Source of the DNA: Nesterenkonia halophila
GTDB lineage: Bacteria; Actinomycetota; Actinomycetes; Actinomycetales; Micrococcaceae
Assembly: GCF_009467795.1 (NCBI RefSeq)
Contig: NZ_WIAX01000006.1
Span: forward strand, 62,001-126,000
Length of the DNA: 64,000 bases
Direction of reading: 5' to 3'
The notes under the pieces were generated by a model. That model was not told where the DNA came from, did no database searches, and was given only the letters and a program-made list of their open reading frames with translations. Every line of letters starts with the position of its first letter. The first letter of the stretch is position 1. The translations under genes were made by a program, and so were the position numbers. This document shows, in pieces, positions 1-9,276 of the stretch.

Positions 1-73
1 AGTCGCGGGAGGTGTAGGCCTGCAGGATCTGCTCGGCGCCGTGGGAGATCACGGTCTCGGTCTCGAGGGCCAC
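1..73 (-). CDS. Start of an unidentified protein (partial)
   Basis: Only the first 24 codons are inside the window; the gene runs off the left edge. A GTG start at 73-71 follows an AAGGAG ribosome-binding site at 87-82 with 8 nt spacing. The product begins VALETETVISHGAEQILQ and is rich in Glu, Gln and small residues, with no signal peptide. I do not recognise the family. It is divergent from mfd and shares the 325-nt region between them. The start is well supported; the function is unknown. Confidence 0.6.
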   Translation of the reverse strand, partial: MALETETVISHGAEQILQAYTSRD

Positions 74-398
74 GGAGGGGTCTCCTTCGCTGGGGGACGT
101 GTCCCGATCATCATAGGCGCCCGGCGGGCCGATCTGCTCTCGGCGGATCCGCTCTGCGCAGGATGCGTCGGCGTCAGCGGCTCGGGGAGGAGCCGTGCGA
201 GCGGCGGCCGGCCGGCGTCCTGCTCGCGCCCGGCCCCGACGACGTTCCCGCTGAGCGGACATATGTGCCCGCGGCCCGGCGGGGCAGTATCCTGTGGAGG
301 TCCTCCCGACCGGGGCGCGGGATCAGTCCGCCGGCCCGGACGGCACCTGCGAAGGCACCCCGACGACGGTCCTGTCACGAAGCGAGGCGAGCAACTCC
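74..398. promoter_or_regulatory. Divergent intergenic region upstream of mfd
   Basis: This 325-nt stretch has no convincing gene. On the minus strand a TATGAT box at 115-110 could be the -10 of the leftward gene. On the plus strand TATCCT at 288-293 could be the -10 of mfd, giving a leader of about 100 nt that contains a GGAGGTCCTCC self-complementary element near 296-306. No good -35 box is visible for either. An 8-bp ACATATGT palindrome lies just upstream, near 260. These are motif calls by eye. Confidence 0.35.
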
Positions 399-3300
399 AT
401 GGCATTGTCCGGTCTGCGTACGGCCCTGGCGGCGGATTCCTCCTATGCACGGGTCGCCGCGGCGGCGTCGAAGCCGGCGTCCGAGCGGACCGAGGAGCTG
501 CAGGTCGCCGCGACGTCCGGCATGCGCCCGGCGCTGGTCGCCGAGATCGCCGGGCAGCTGCGCACCGCCTCAGGCTCCGGCGTGGTGCTCACCGTGACCG
601 CCACCGACCGCGAGGCTGAGGAACTGGCCTCCTCGCTGCAGGCCTACCGGCCCGAGACCCGGGTCGCCCACTTCCCCTCCTGGGAGACGCTGCCGCATGA
701 GCGGCTCTCGCCGCGCTCGGACACCGTCGGTCGCCGGCTGGCGGTGCTGCGCCGACTGGCGCACCCGGAGGAGGCCGGCGCGCTCGACGTCGTCGTCGCC
801 CCGGTGCGTGCGGTGGTCCAGCCGATCGTCGCCGGACTCGGGGAGCTGGCTCCGGTGCGACTGGCCGTCGGCGAGGAGCACGACTTCGACGCGATCGTCT
901 CCGCGCTGGCCGACGCCGCCTACTCCCGGGTGGACATGGTCACCCGGCGCGGCGAATTCGCCGTCCGCGGCGGCATCCTGGACGTCTTCCCGCCCACTGA
1001 GCCGCATCCGCTGCGCGTGGAGTTCTTCGGCGACGAGGTCGAGCAGATGCGCTGGTTCTCGGTGGCCGATCAGCGCTCCCTCGACGACGAGGCGCCCGTG
1101 GTCCTCGACGCCGCTCCCTGCCGCGAGCTGCTGATCACCGACGACGTCGCCGCCCGGGCGAAGGCGCTGCTGCCGGAGATGCCCCATGCCCAGGACCTGC
1201 TGGCCAAGATCGCCGAGGGCATGGCCGTCGAGGGTATGGAGTCGCTGGCTCCGGTGCTGGTCGAGCAGATGGTCCCGTTCGTCGCCGAGCTGCCGGAGGG
1301 CTCGCTGACGCTGGTCGTCGAGCCGGAGAAGACCCGCACCCGCGCCCACGACCTGAACACCACCAACGAGGAGTTCCTCGCCGCGGCCTGGCAGGCCAGC
1401 AGCGACGGCGGCTCCGCCCCGCTGGACCTGACCAGCGCCGAGCGCGACGACCTGGCGGCCGGCTCCTTCGCCAGCCTCGCCGAGACGCGCGAGGCCTCGC
1501 TGGAGCACGGCGCCGGCTGGTGGTCGATCACCTCGCTGGGTCTGGACGAGGAGCTCGAGCAGGACGCCGACGTCGCCTCCATCGACTCCCGCGAGCCCTT
1601 CGGCTATCGGGGCAGCGTCGACGAGGTGATGACCTTCCTCGCCGAGCGTGCCCGCGACCGCTGGTCGGTGGTCGTCACCACCGCCGGCGCCGGGTCCGCC
1701 CAGCGCGTGGCCGAGCTGCTCACCGAGAACCGGGTGCCGGTCGAGCGCGTGGAGGGGCTGACCGAGGCGCCGACGCCGGGACGGATCACCGTGACCACCG
1801 CCGAGGTCTCGGAGGGCTTCGGGATCGACGCGCTGCACCTGGCGCTGCTGACCGAGTCGGAGATGCTGGGCCGCTCGATGCGCGCCAGCTCCGGCGAGGG
1901 GCGGAAGGTGCCTGCACGGCGCCGGCGGCACGCCGTCGACCCGCTGGCGCTGAGCCCGGGCGACTACGTCGTCCACGAGCAGCACGGCATCGGCCAGTTC
2001 GTCGAGCTCGTCCAGCGCAAGGTCGGCTCCGCCCAGGCGGTGAAGTCAGGCACCGCCGGCATCCGCGAATACCTGGTGCTGGAGTACGCGCCCTCGAAGC
2101 GCGGCGGGCCCAAGGACCGGCTGATGGTGCCCACCGACCAGCTCGATCAGGTCAGCCAGTACGTCGGCGGGGACGCGCCGAGTCTGTCGAAGATGGGCGG
2201 CAGCGACTGGGCGCAGACGAAGAAGAAGGCCCGCAAGGCCGTCCGCGAGATCGCCGGGGAACTGATCCGGCTCTACGCCGCCCGCATGGCCTCTCGCGGC
2301 CACGCCTTCGCTCCGGACTCTCCCTGGCAGGCCGAGCTGGAGGACGCCTTCCCGCATCCGGAGACCCCGGACCAGCTGACCACCATCGACGACGTCAAGC
2401 GCGACATGGAGCGCGAGATCCCGATGGACCGACTGATCTCCGGCGACGTCGGCTACGGCAAGACCGAGATCGCCGTCCGTGCGGCGTTCAAGGCCGTCCA
2501 GGACGGCAAGCAGGTCTCGCTGCTGGTGCCGACGACGCTGCTGGCCTCTCAGCACTACGAGACCTTCACCGAACGCTTCGCGGGCTTCCCGGTCACCGTG
2601 CGCGCGCTCTCGCGCTTCCAGACCGCCAAGGAGTCCCGCGAGGTCCTCGAGGGCGTGCACAGCGGCGAGATCGACGTCGTCATCGGCACCCATCGGCTGC
2701 TCAGCAGCGAGGTGAAGTTCAAGGACCTCGGGCTGGTGATCATCGACGAGGAGCAGCGTTTCGGCGTCGAGCACAAGGAGGCGCTGAAGAAGCTGCGCAC
2801 CAACGTCGACGTGCTGGCGATGTCGGCGACGCCGATCCCGCGGACGCTGGAGATGTCGATGGCCGGCATCCGCGAGACCTCCACGCTGGCCACGCCGCCG
2901 GAGGAGCGCCACCCGGTGCTGACCTACGTCGGGCCCTTCACCGACAAGCAGGTCTCGGCGGCGATCCGCCGCGAGCTGATGCGCGAGGGCCAGGTGTTCT
3001 TCGTGCACAACCGGGTCTCGACCATCGACGAGACGGCCGCGAAGGTGCGCGAGCTGGTGCCCGAGGCCCGGGTGGAGGTCGCCCACGGGCAGATGAGCGA
3101 GTCCCGGCTGGAGCAGATCATCCAGGACTTCTGGGAGAAGCGCTTTGACGTGCTGGTCTCGACCACGATCATCGAGACCGGCCTGGACATCTCCAACGCC
3201 AACACGCTCATCGTCGACCGCGCCTCGACCTACGGGCTCTCGCAGCTGCACCAGCTGCGCGGCCGCGTCGGGCGCTCGCGGGAGCGGGCCTACGCCTACT

Positions 3301-4019
3301 TCCTCTATCCGGCCGAGAAGCCGCTGGGCGAGGTCGCCCTGGAGCGGCTGAAGGCGGTGGCGGCGAACAACGAGCTCGGCGCCGGGCTGCAGCTGGCGAT
3401 GAAGGACCTGGAGATCCGCGGCGCCGGCAACCTGCTCGGCGGCGAGCAGTCCGGCCACATCGCCGGCGTCGGCTTCGACCTGTATCTGCGGCTGGTCGGC
3501 GAGGCGGTGGCCGACTATCGCGGCGAGGCCGAGGAGCGGACCGCCGAGGTCAAGATCGAGCTGCCCATCGATGCGCATCTGCCGGAGGACTACGCCCCCG
3601 GCGAGCGGCTGCGTCTGGAGGGCTACCGGAAGCTGGCCGCCGCGGACACCGACGAGGCGATCGAGGAGGTCGTGACCGAATGGCGCGACCGCTACGGCGA
3701 GCCGCCGCAGGCGGTGGCGAATCTGGTCGAGGTCGCCCGGCTGCGCAATCGGGCGCGGGCCGTCGGCATCGACGACATCGGCACCCAGGGGAAGTTCATC
3801 CGCTTCGCCCCGGTCGCGGAGCTGCCCGAGTCGCGGCAGATGCGGCTGGAGCGGATGTACCCGGGCAGCCAGATCAAATCCTCGCTGCATGCGGTGCTCA
3901 TCCCGAAGCCGACCACCGGCGGGATCAGCGGCCGCGAGCTGGCCGATGCGGAGCTGCTGTCCTGGCTGGACCAGGTGCTCACCGCGATCTTCGAGCCCGC
4001 GGCCCCGTCGGGGAGCTGA
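399..4019 (+). CDS. mfd: Transcription-repair coupling factor Mfd
   Basis: Mfd is an ATP-driven translocase that removes RNA polymerase stalled at DNA lesions and recruits UvrA for nucleotide excision repair. The 1,206-residue product has the family's usual length and order: a UvrB-like N-terminal half, a CarD-like polymerase-interacting domain from about residue 515 ([16 protein letters not shown]), a RecG-like helicase core with Walker [10 protein letters not shown] at 682-690 and DEEQ at 783-786, then the C-terminal TRCF domain. The start at 399 (MALSGLRT) was chosen because translation from the upstream in-frame ATG at 294 looks non-coding; the ribosome-binding site is weak. The gene converges on the acyltransferase with only a 10-nt gap. 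Identification is secure. Confidence 0.97.
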   Translation: MALSGLRTALAADSSYARVAAAASKPASERTEELQVAATSGMRPALVAEIAGQLRTASGSGVVLTVTATDREAEELASSLQAYRPETRVAHFPSWETLPHERLSPRSDTVGRRLAVLRRLAHPEEAGALDVVVAPVRAVVQPIVAGLGELAPVRLAVGEEHDFDAIVSALADAAYSRVDMVTRRGEFAVRGGILDVFPPTEPHPLRVEFFGDEVEQMRWFSVADQRSLDDEAPVVLDAAPCRELLITDDVAARAKALLPEMPHAQDLLAKIAEGMAVEGMESLAPVLVEQMVPFVAELPEGSLTLVVEPEKTRTRAHDLNTTNEEFLAAAWQASSDGGSAPLDLTSAERDDLAAGSFASLAETREASLEHGAGWWSITSLGLDEELEQDADVASIDSREPFGYRGSVDEVMTFLAERARDRWSVVVTTAGAGSAQRVAELLTENRVPVERVEGLTEAPTPGRITVTTAEVSEGFGIDALHLALLTESEMLGRSMRASSGEGRKVPARRRRHAVDPLALSPGDYVVHEQHGIGQFVELVQRKVGSAQAVKSGTAGIREYLVLEYAPSKRGGPKDRLMVPTDQLDQVSQYVGGDAPSLSKMGGSDWAQTKKKARKAVREIAGELIRLYAARMASRGHAFAPDSPWQAELEDAFPHPETPDQLTTIDDVKRDMEREIPMDRLISGDVGYGKTEIAVRAAFKAVQDGKQVSLLVPTTLLASQHYETFTERFAGFPVTVRALSRFQTAKESREVLEGVHSGEIDVVIGTHRLLSSEVKFKDLGLVIIDEEQRFGVEHKEALKKLRTNVDVLAMSATPIPRTLEMSMAGIRETSTLATPPEERHPVLTYVGPFTDKQVSAAIRRELMREGQVFFVHNRVSTIDETAAKVRELVPEARVEVAHGQMSESRLEQIIQDFWEKRFDVLVSTTIIETGLDISNANTLIVDRASTYGLSQLHQLRGRVGRSRERAYAYFLYPAEKPLGEVALERLKAVAANNELGAGLQLAMKDLEIRGAGNLLGGEQSGHIAGVGFDLYLRLVGEAVADYRGEAEERTAEVKIELPIDAHLPEDYAPGERLRLEGYRKLAAADTDEAIEEVVTEWRDRYGEPPQAVANLVEVARLRNRARAVGIDDIGTQGKFIRFAPVAELPESRQMRLERMYPGSQIKSSLHAVLIPKPTTGGISGRELADAELLSWLDQVLTAIFEPAAPSGS

Positions 4020-4029
4020 GCCGGGGCCG

Positions 4030-5076
4030 TCAGTCCCGAGCGGGTGCGGGGCGTCGGACCGGCAGGCCGGTCAGGTGCGGCGAGAGTCGAGTCCGGTTGA
4101 CCAGCACGCCGAGCGCCCAGCACACCAGCAGCGCGATAACGATGCGCAGCGCCTGGCTGTCCACCCCCAGAGGGTGCTGGGCAAGATGCAGGATCACCGG
4201 GTGCAGGAATACCACCAGCGTGGCGACCCGGACCAGCTCGGAGACCACAGTCCTCGCCGGTCGCGACCGGCTCAGCAGGTCGTCGACCGGATGCGCGAAG
4301 ATCAGCACCATCCCGCAGCAGATCAGCACCGCCAGCGCGGGCGAGAGCAGGAAGGTGCCGAAGCCCGACCATTTCATGTTCATCGGCTCGGCGCCCAGAG
4401 CGACGGCGCCCAGCCCGACGGCGACGGCGAGCGGTCCGGTCAGCCGCGGCAGCGGCACCCGGTGCCGGATCCGGCGGAACCAGAAGCCGGCGAGCATGAA
4501 GCCCAGGCATGCCGGCACCAGCCCGATGCCCAGCGGAGTGTAGGCCGCCGCGGAGTCGGGCAGCTCGACGAGGACCAGTCCGGCCGCCGAGATCGCCGCT
4601 CCGACCCACCAGGGCAGGCCGACCACGGCCCGCATCAGCACCGCGGTGAAGAACAGCACCGAGATGAACCAGATCGCCAGATACGGCATGTCGGTGAAGG
4701 CCCCGCCGATCAGCGCGCGGGCGACGACGCCGTCGTCGAAGGGCCAGGGGGTGGCGGCCATGGCTGCCACCGCCGCCGAGACTAGGACGAACCAGACGAC
4801 GTAGGGCACGCCCAGCGTCCGCCAGCGGGTGCGGATCTCGCCGCCGAGGGTGCGGGCGTCGGAGAAGAAGAAGCCCGCCAGGACGAAGAACAGCGGCATC
4901 CGCCAGATCTGCAGGAAGTCGGCGCCGGGCATGCCCGGGGCGGCATGGCCGACGACGACGGCGCTGACCGAGACCACGCGCAGCGCGTCGATGCCGACGT
5001 TGCGGCGCGTCGTCCCCTGCCTGCGCGAAGAGCGCGGTGACCGACGTCCCCGCCGGTCACCGCGCTCTCGGTCCAT
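4030..5076 (-). CDS. Acyltransferase family 3 membrane protein
   Basis: The product (348 residues) matches the acyltransferase-3/OafA-like family, integral membrane enzymes that O-acylate sugars or other surface molecules. It shows the typical early signature NVGIDALRVVSVSAVVVGH, then about ten hydrophobic segments ending near the C-terminus (residues about 30-330). The specific acceptor cannot be inferred. The only in-frame ATG before the signature is at 5076, giving a first 20 residues that are very Arg-rich and overlie a strong hairpin at 5030-5067, so the start is uncertain. It lies 11 nt after the stop of a small membrane protein on the same strand, suggesting co-transcription. Confidence 0.8.
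   Translation of the reverse strand: MDRERGDRRGRRSPRSSRRQGTTRRNVGIDALRVVSVSAVVVGHAAPGMPGADFLQIWRMPLFFVLAGFFFSDARTLGGEIRTRWRTLGVPYVVWFVLVSAAVAAMAATPWPFDDGVVARALIGGAFTDMPYLAIWFISVLFFTAVLMRAVVGLPWWVGAAISAAGLVLVELPDSAAAYTPLGIGLVPACLGFMLAGFWFRRIRHRVPLPRLTGPLAVAVGLGAVALGAEPMNMKWSGFGTFLLSPALAVLICCGMVLIFAHPVDDLLSRSRPARTVVSELVRVATLVVFLHPVILHLAQHPLGVDSQALRIVIALLVCWALGVLVNRTRLSPHLTGLPVRRPAPARD
5030..5067 (-). terminator. 14-bp perfect hairpin near the acyltransferase start
   Basis: Arms at 5030-5043 and 5054-5067 are perfect 14-bp complements (GAGCGCGGTGACCG and its reverse complement) around a 10-nt loop. There is no T-tract. The hairpin sits just downstream of the stop of the 5088-5363 gene and inside the first codons assigned to the acyltransferase. 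It could be an attenuator or terminator, or a structure controlling acyltransferase translation. Confidence 0.4.
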
Positions 5077-5087
5077 GCTGTCCAGGC

Positions 5088-5363
5088 TCAGTGCGCCTTC
5101 GGCTCGACGTGCTCCCCGTGCTCGCCGTGGATGTCCTGCTGGGTCAGCGTGTCGCCGCGGCCGAGGAGCTCCTTGGCCACCAGGAAGGCCAGAGTCCACA
5201 GCACCATGAAGGCCATCCCGGGGATCCAGGCGTTCTCCAGCGTCCAGAACGACAGGGCGAAGATCGAGCCGAGCAGCAGCCCGAAGACGAAGATGAAGGC
5301 GACGACGTTCCCGACGACGTTGCCCTGGCCGGAGTAGGAAGTGACCTTGCCGTTGCTGATCAT
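5088..5363 (-). CDS. Small two-helix membrane protein
   Basis: A 91-residue protein with no recognised family. After a short polar N-terminus (MISNGKVTSYSGQGN) it has two adjacent membrane helices at about residues 16-38 and 44-62, then a polar tail rich in Glu and His (HGEHGEHVEPKAH). The start at 5363 is preceded by an AAGGGG ribosome-binding site about 8 nt upstream. It lies in the same direction as the downstream acyltransferase. The His/Glu-rich tail could bind metal, but nothing else supports that. Confidence 0.7.
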   Translation of the reverse strand: MISNGKVTSYSGQGNVVGNVVAFIFVFGLLLGSIFALSFWTLENAWIPGMAFMVLWTLAFLVAKELLGRGDTLTQQDIHGEHGEHVEPKAH

Positions 5364-5445
5364 GGAGTCGGATCCCCTTGTGAGTGCTGCGTGCGGGTGG
5401 TGTCGTCGGTCGCCGTCGTCGGCTCGACGCCGGCCCTGCCGCGGA

Positions 5446-6183
5446 TCAGTAGGAGCCGGCCGCGGAGGAGGCGGACGACGCGTCGTCGCCTGCCAGGATA
5501 TCAAGCGAGGAGCTGGCCCCGAGCCGGGTCGCCCCGGCGGCGACCATCGCCGCGGCGTCGGCGTAGGTGCGCACGCCGCCGGAGGCCTTGATGCCCAGCC
5601 GTCCGCCGACGATGCTGTGCATCAGCGCGATGTCGGCCTCGGTCGCCCCGCCGCCGGCGAAGCCGGTGGAGGTCTTGACGAAGTCGGCCCCGGCCTCGGC
5701 GGCGGCGCGGCAGACGAGCTCCTTGGCCTGCTCGGTCAGCAGCGCGGTCTCCAGGATGACCTTCAGGATGGCACCGCCCTCGTGCGCGGCGGTGGCCACA
5801 GTGCGGATCTGCGAGACGACCTCGAACTCCTCGCCGGCGTTCGCCGCGGCGATGTCGACGACCATGTCGACCTCCGTGGCGCCGCCGGCCGCCGCGTCGT
5901 CGGTCTCGGCGACCTTGGTCGCGGTGGTGTTCGCGCCCAGCGGGAAGCCGATCACCGTGCAGGTCGCAGTCGACGAGCCCTGCAGCTCGGCGTGGACCTG
6001 CCGGACCCAGCGCGGATTCACGCAGACGGAGGCGAAGCCGTGCTCGCGGGCCTCGGCGGCCACGCGTAGCACAGTGGCCTCGTCGGCGTCGGGCTTGAGC
6101 ATCGTGTGATCGATGAGCCCGGCCATCTGGGCCGGGGCGGGGACGGGGGAGCCGTCGGGGGCGGTGGCGGAGGCGGTGGCCAT
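5446..6183 (-). CDS. deoC: Deoxyribose-phosphate aldolase
   Basis: DeoC splits 2-deoxyribose 5-phosphate into glyceraldehyde 3-phosphate and acetaldehyde, the last step in using the sugar of deoxynucleosides as carbon source. The 245-residue product has the class I aldolase TIM barrel with the Schiff-base lysine in DFVKTSTGF (Lys170), the second active-site lysine in GIKASGGVRT (Lys199) and the aspartate in EVDMVVD (Asp106). The ATG at 6183 follows a GGAGAGG site. It is the last gene of a minus-strand group with a purine nucleoside phosphorylase and a phospho-sugar mutase, which fits the pathway order. Identification is secure. Confidence 0.95.
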   Translation of the reverse strand: MATASATAPDGSPVPAPAQMAGLIDHTMLKPDADEATVLRVAAEAREHGFASVCVNPRWVRQVHAELQGSSTATCTVIGFPLGANTTATKVAETDDAAAGGATEVDMVVDIAAANAGEEFEVVSQIRTVATAAHEGGAILKVILETALLTEQAKELVCRAAAEAGADFVKTSTGFAGGGATEADIALMHSIVGGRLGIKASGGVRTYADAAAMVAAGATRLGASSSLDILAGDDASSASSAAGSY

Positions 6184-6196
6184 GGGGTGTCCTCTC

Positions 6197-6216
6197 CGGA
6201 TCCCGGTGGGGATCCG
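6197..6216 (-). other. Intercistronic hairpin between mutase gene and deoC
   Basis: Two 8-bp arms (6197-6204 and 6209-6216, CGGATCCC and its complement) enclose a 4-nt loop directly upstream of the deoC ribosome-binding site. It has no T-run. It may be an mRNA processing or stability element between the mutase and aldolase cistrons, or a weak terminator. Confidence 0.3.
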
Positions 6217-6309
6217 CGTCGGGGTGATCGGGGCCCGGGATCTCCGGGCGAGGGTCTGCGGCGGTCCGCGCCGGCGACGCGGCTCGGGGAGGCGGTGCCG
6301 GCGCGGTGC

Positions 6310-8154
6310 TCAGCCCAGCAGTCGGCCCATATCCTCGCGCAGCGCCTCGAGCCGCTCGGCGGCGCGCGCCCGGGCGGCGGCGATCTGCTGGGTCGACGCG
6401 TCGGTGCCGGGGGTGTCGGCGACCGCCTCCAGATAGCACTTGACCTTCGGCTCGGTGCCGGAGGGGCGGACGATGACGCGATCGCCGGCCTCGGTGAGGT
6501 GGATCAGCGCATCGGTGGTCTTGGCCTCGTCGAAGGTCGCGCCCGGCAGCGGGTCCCGGGCGAGGTCCAGCGACTCGACCACCGGGGAGCCGGCGATCGT
6601 CGTCGGCGGCGTCGCCCGCAGGCCCGCGGTGATCTCGCCCAGCTGGGCGAGGTCCTCGACGCGGACGGTGACCTGGCCGGTGACGAAGATCCCGGCCTCG
6701 GCGGCGATCGCGTCGAGGGCGTCGAAGACGGTGCGGCCCTGGGCCTTCAGCGTCGCGACGAGCTCGGCGAAGATCAGCGCGGCGGAGACGCCGTCCTTGT
6801 CCTTCACGCTCGTCGGGTCGACGTTGAAGCCGATGGCCTCCTCGTAGCCGAAGCTCATGCCGGCCACCCGCGCCAGCCACTTGAAGCCGGTCAGCGTGGA
6901 CTCGTGGCCGACTCCGCGGGCCCGGCACAGTGCGGAGAGCTGGCGGGAGGAGACGACCGAGCTGGCCATCACCGGCTCGGGGCCGTCCTCGCCGCCGGCG
7001 CGCAGCGGCCCGCGGTCGAGCAGATGCGCGCCCAGCAACGCGCCCATCTCGTCGCCGGTGAGCTGGCGCCAGGCCTGCTGGGCGGGGTCGAAGAGCGCCG
7101 CGGAGAGCCGGTCGGCGTCGGGGTCGTTGGCCAGCAGCAGGTCGGCCTCATGCTCGGCGGCGGCCTGCAGGCCCAGGTCCAGCGCGCCGGGCTCCTCCGG
7201 GTTGGGGAAGTCGGCGGTGGGGAAGTCCGGGTCCGGGTCGAACTGCGCGGACACCGGGACCACGCGCTCGAAGCCGGCCGCAGAGAGCAGGTCGGTGACC
7301 AGCTCGCCGCCGACGCCGTGCATCGCGGTGTAGATGACCGTCAAATCCCGGTGCGGATGCTCAGTCGGGTCTAGCAGCTCGAGGGCGCGCTCGCGGTAGG
7401 CGGTGCGCGCGTCGTCGCCGATCATCTCGGCCGTCGCGGGGAATGCCGGGCTCGGGGCCGGCTCCACCGCCGGCGCGGGGGAGCCCGCGGCGAAGTCCTC
7501 GGCGACGACCTCGTCGATCGTCGCGGCGATGGCCCGGTCGATCGGCGCGGTGATCTGCGCGCCGGCCCCGCGGCCGAGCGGCTCCAGGTGCTGCGAGAGC
7601 CGCCCGCCCAGGTAGACCTTGTAGCCGTTGTCCTGCGGCGGGTTGTGGCTGGCGGTGACCATCACGCCGACGTCGGCCGAGCGCACCAGCACCTGACGGG
7701 CCAGCAGGGGCGTCGGACCCGGACGGTCGAAGAGATGGACCTCCCAGCCGGCGTCGGCGAAGAGCCGGGCCGTCTCGGCGGCGAACGCGTCGGACTGGTG
7801 GCGGGCGTCGTAGCCGATCACGATCCGGCCGGAGCCGTCGTCGCCGGCGGCGACCAGCTCGCGGGAGGCGTGCCGGAGCAGTCCGGCGGCGGTCTGTCGG
7901 ACGACCAGGCGGTTCATCCGGAGCGGGCCCGGACCGAGCTCGGCGCGCAGCCCGGCGGTGCCGAAGGCCAGCCGTCCGGCGAAGAGCTGCTCGAGGCTCT
8001 GCCGGGCGTCGTCGGCGCCGGCCGCGGCGGATTCGGCGCGGGCCAGCAGCTCGGTCAGCTGCTCACGCGTGGCGGGGTCGGGGTCGAGCTCGATCCACCG
8101 GTGGACGGTGGTCAGCAGCTGATCGGCGGAGGCGGTCTCCGGCACGTCCCTCAT
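6310..8154 (-). CDS. Phospho-sugar mutase (PmmB-like, probable phosphopentomutase role)
   Basis: This is an alpha-D-phosphohexomutase superfamily enzyme of 614 residues, the length of the PmmB/PGM2-like branch. It carries the phosphoserine loop VMVTASHNPP (Ser169), the metal loop NDPDADR and the C-terminal phosphate-binding RPSGTEPK. The superfamily moves phosphate between C1 and C6 (or C5) of sugars. Its place between purine nucleoside phosphorylase and deoC suggests it converts (deoxy)ribose 1-phosphate to the 5-phosphate; that is inference. The ATG at 8154 abuts an AGAGGAG site too closely, so the in-frame GTG at 8145, with 9-nt spacing, is a likely true start. Confidence 0.88.
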   Translation of the reverse strand: MRDVPETASADQLLTTVHRWIELDPDPATREQLTELLARAESAAAGADDARQSLEQLFAGRLAFGTAGLRAELGPGPLRMNRLVVRQTAAGLLRHASRELVAAGDDGSGRIVIGYDARHQSDAFAAETARLFADAGWEVHLFDRPGPTPLLARQVLVRSADVGVMVTASHNPPQDNGYKVYLGGRLSQHLEPLGRGAGAQITAPIDRAIAATIDEVVAEDFAAGSPAPAVEPAPSPAFPATAEMIGDDARTAYRERALELLDPTEHPHRDLTVIYTAMHGVGGELVTDLLSAAGFERVVPVSAQFDPDPDFPTADFPNPEEPGALDLGLQAAAEHEADLLLANDPDADRLSAALFDPAQQAWRQLTGDEMGALLGAHLLDRGPLRAGGEDGPEPVMASSVVSSRQLSALCRARGVGHESTLTGFKWLARVAGMSFGYEEAIGFNVDPTSVKDKDGVSAALIFAELVATLKAQGRTVFDALDAIAAEAGIFVTGQVTVRVEDLAQLGEITAGLRATPPTTIAGSPVVESLDLARDPLPGATFDEAKTTDALIHLTEAGDRVIVRPSGTEPKVKCYLEAVADTPGTDASTQQIAAARARAAERLEALREDMGRLLG

Positions 8155-8247
8155 CTCCTCTGCGGCGACTGTGTCAGTGGTCTGGGGTCTCGGAAGGGGC
8201 CCGCGGCGTCCCGGCGGGCTCGTCGCGGGCGCGGTGGTCGGGTCCGT

Positions 8248-9132
8248 TCAGTCCTGCAGCGAGCGGGTGATCACCCGGGCCAGCAGATCGGAGATCCGCG
8301 GGGCGGCCTCGCGCCCGGCGTCGACGACCTCCTGGTGGCTCAGCGGCTCCGGCGAGATGCCGGCGGCCTGATTGGTCACCAGCGAGATGCCGAAGACCTC
8401 CATGCCCGCCGCGCGGGCGGAGATCGCCTCCAGCGCGGTGGACATCCCGACCAGATCGGCGCCGATGATGCCGGCGTGGCGGACCTCGGCCGGCGTCTCG
8501 TAGTGCGGGCCGGGCATCTGCGCGTAGACGCCCTCGGGAAGCGCCGGATCGATCTGCCGGGCGATGCCCCGCATCCGCGGCGAGTACAGGTCGGTCAGGT
8601 CGACGAAGTGCGCTCCGCGCAGCGGCGAGACCCCGGTGAGGTTGATGTGGTCGCGGATCAGCACCGCCGTGCCGGGCGCCCAGTCGGCGTTCAGTCCGCC
8701 GCAGCCGTTGGTCAGCACCATCGTCCGCGCGCCGGCGGCCGCGGCAGTGCGCACCCCGTGGGCGACGGCGTCGACGCCGCGGCCCTCGTAGTAATGGGTG
8801 CGGGCGCCGACGACGAGCACATGCGCGCCGGACTCGGTGCGGATGATCGTCAGTCGCCCGGAGTGGCCGGCGACGCCGGAGACGTGGAAGCCGGGCACCT
8901 CGTCCGCGTCGACGCCGGTGACGACCTCGCCGAGCTGGCCGGCGGCCTCGCCCCACCCGGAGCCGAGCGTGCAGGCCAGATCCACGGCGTCGATGCCCGC
9001 GCGGTCCAGCAGGACGGCGGCGGCCTCCTCGGCCAGCCGGTTGGCGGGCGCGGCGGGGTCGTCGGTCGGGGTCAGATCCTGGGGCGCGGCCGTCTGCGGC
9101 GCGCCGTCGGTGCGGACTGTGTTGTCACTCAT
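8248..9132 (-). CDS. punA: Purine-nucleoside phosphorylase
   Basis: A 294-residue trimeric-type (PNP/MTAP family) purine-nucleoside phosphorylase. It cleaves inosine, guanosine and their deoxy forms with phosphate to free base and (deoxy)ribose 1-phosphate. Visible motifs are the phosphate-binding TLGSGWG near residues 55-61, HYYEGRG, the NGCGGLN loop, and GPHYETPAE followed by the VGMSTALEA region. The ATG at 9132 has a close GGAGGG site and also a TAGATT box 8 nt upstream (9146-9141). It heads the minus-strand group with the mutase and deoC. A similar deoD-pmmB pairing close to lpdA exists in Mycobacterium tuberculosis (Rv3303c-Rv3308, from memory). Confidence 0.93.
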   Translation of the reverse strand: MSDNTVRTDGAPQTAAPQDLTPTDDPAAPANRLAEEAAAVLLDRAGIDAVDLACTLGSGWGEAAGQLGEVVTGVDADEVPGFHVSGVAGHSGRLTIIRTESGAHVLVVGARTHYYEGRGVDAVAHGVRTAAAAGARTMVLTNGCGGLNADWAPGTAVLIRDHINLTGVSPLRGAHFVDLTDLYSPRMRGIARQIDPALPEGVYAQMPGPHYETPAEVRHAGIIGADLVGMSTALEAISARAAGMEVFGISLVTNQAAGISPEPLSHQEVVDAGREAAPRISDLLARVITRSLQD

Positions 9133-9240
9133 CGCCCTCCAATCTACCGGCTGTCGGCCCCCGATGCTCCCTCCGCAGGCCAGGGCGGCGTCGGCGGCCT
9201 GTCTTCGGCCCGCCGGATGCGGCGCCGTGCCCGGGCGAAC

Positions 9241-9269
9241 CTGACAAGACGCGCCCGACTGGGCAGAAT
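9241..9269 (+). promoter_or_regulatory. Promoter of lpdA (leaderless type)
   Basis: CTGACA at 9241-9246 and CAGAAT at 9264-9269 are separated by 17 bp. The -10 box ends 7 nt before the GTG at 9277, so transcription should start at or next to the start codon. This decides the lpdA start at 9277 rather than the ATG at 9268, which lies inside the -10 box. Confidence 0.55.
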
Positions 9270-9276
9270 GGCCCCT

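Noticed and set aside
570-3890. Long open frames on the strand opposite mfd (471 and 614 codons)
   Set aside because: They are antisense shadows produced by high third-position G+C. They have no domains or ribosome-binding sites, and the plus strand encodes a full Mfd.
8198-8220. GCCCGC/GCGGGC hairpin between punA and the mutase gene
   Set aside because: Short arms are expected by chance at this G+C; the genes are probably co-transcribed through it.
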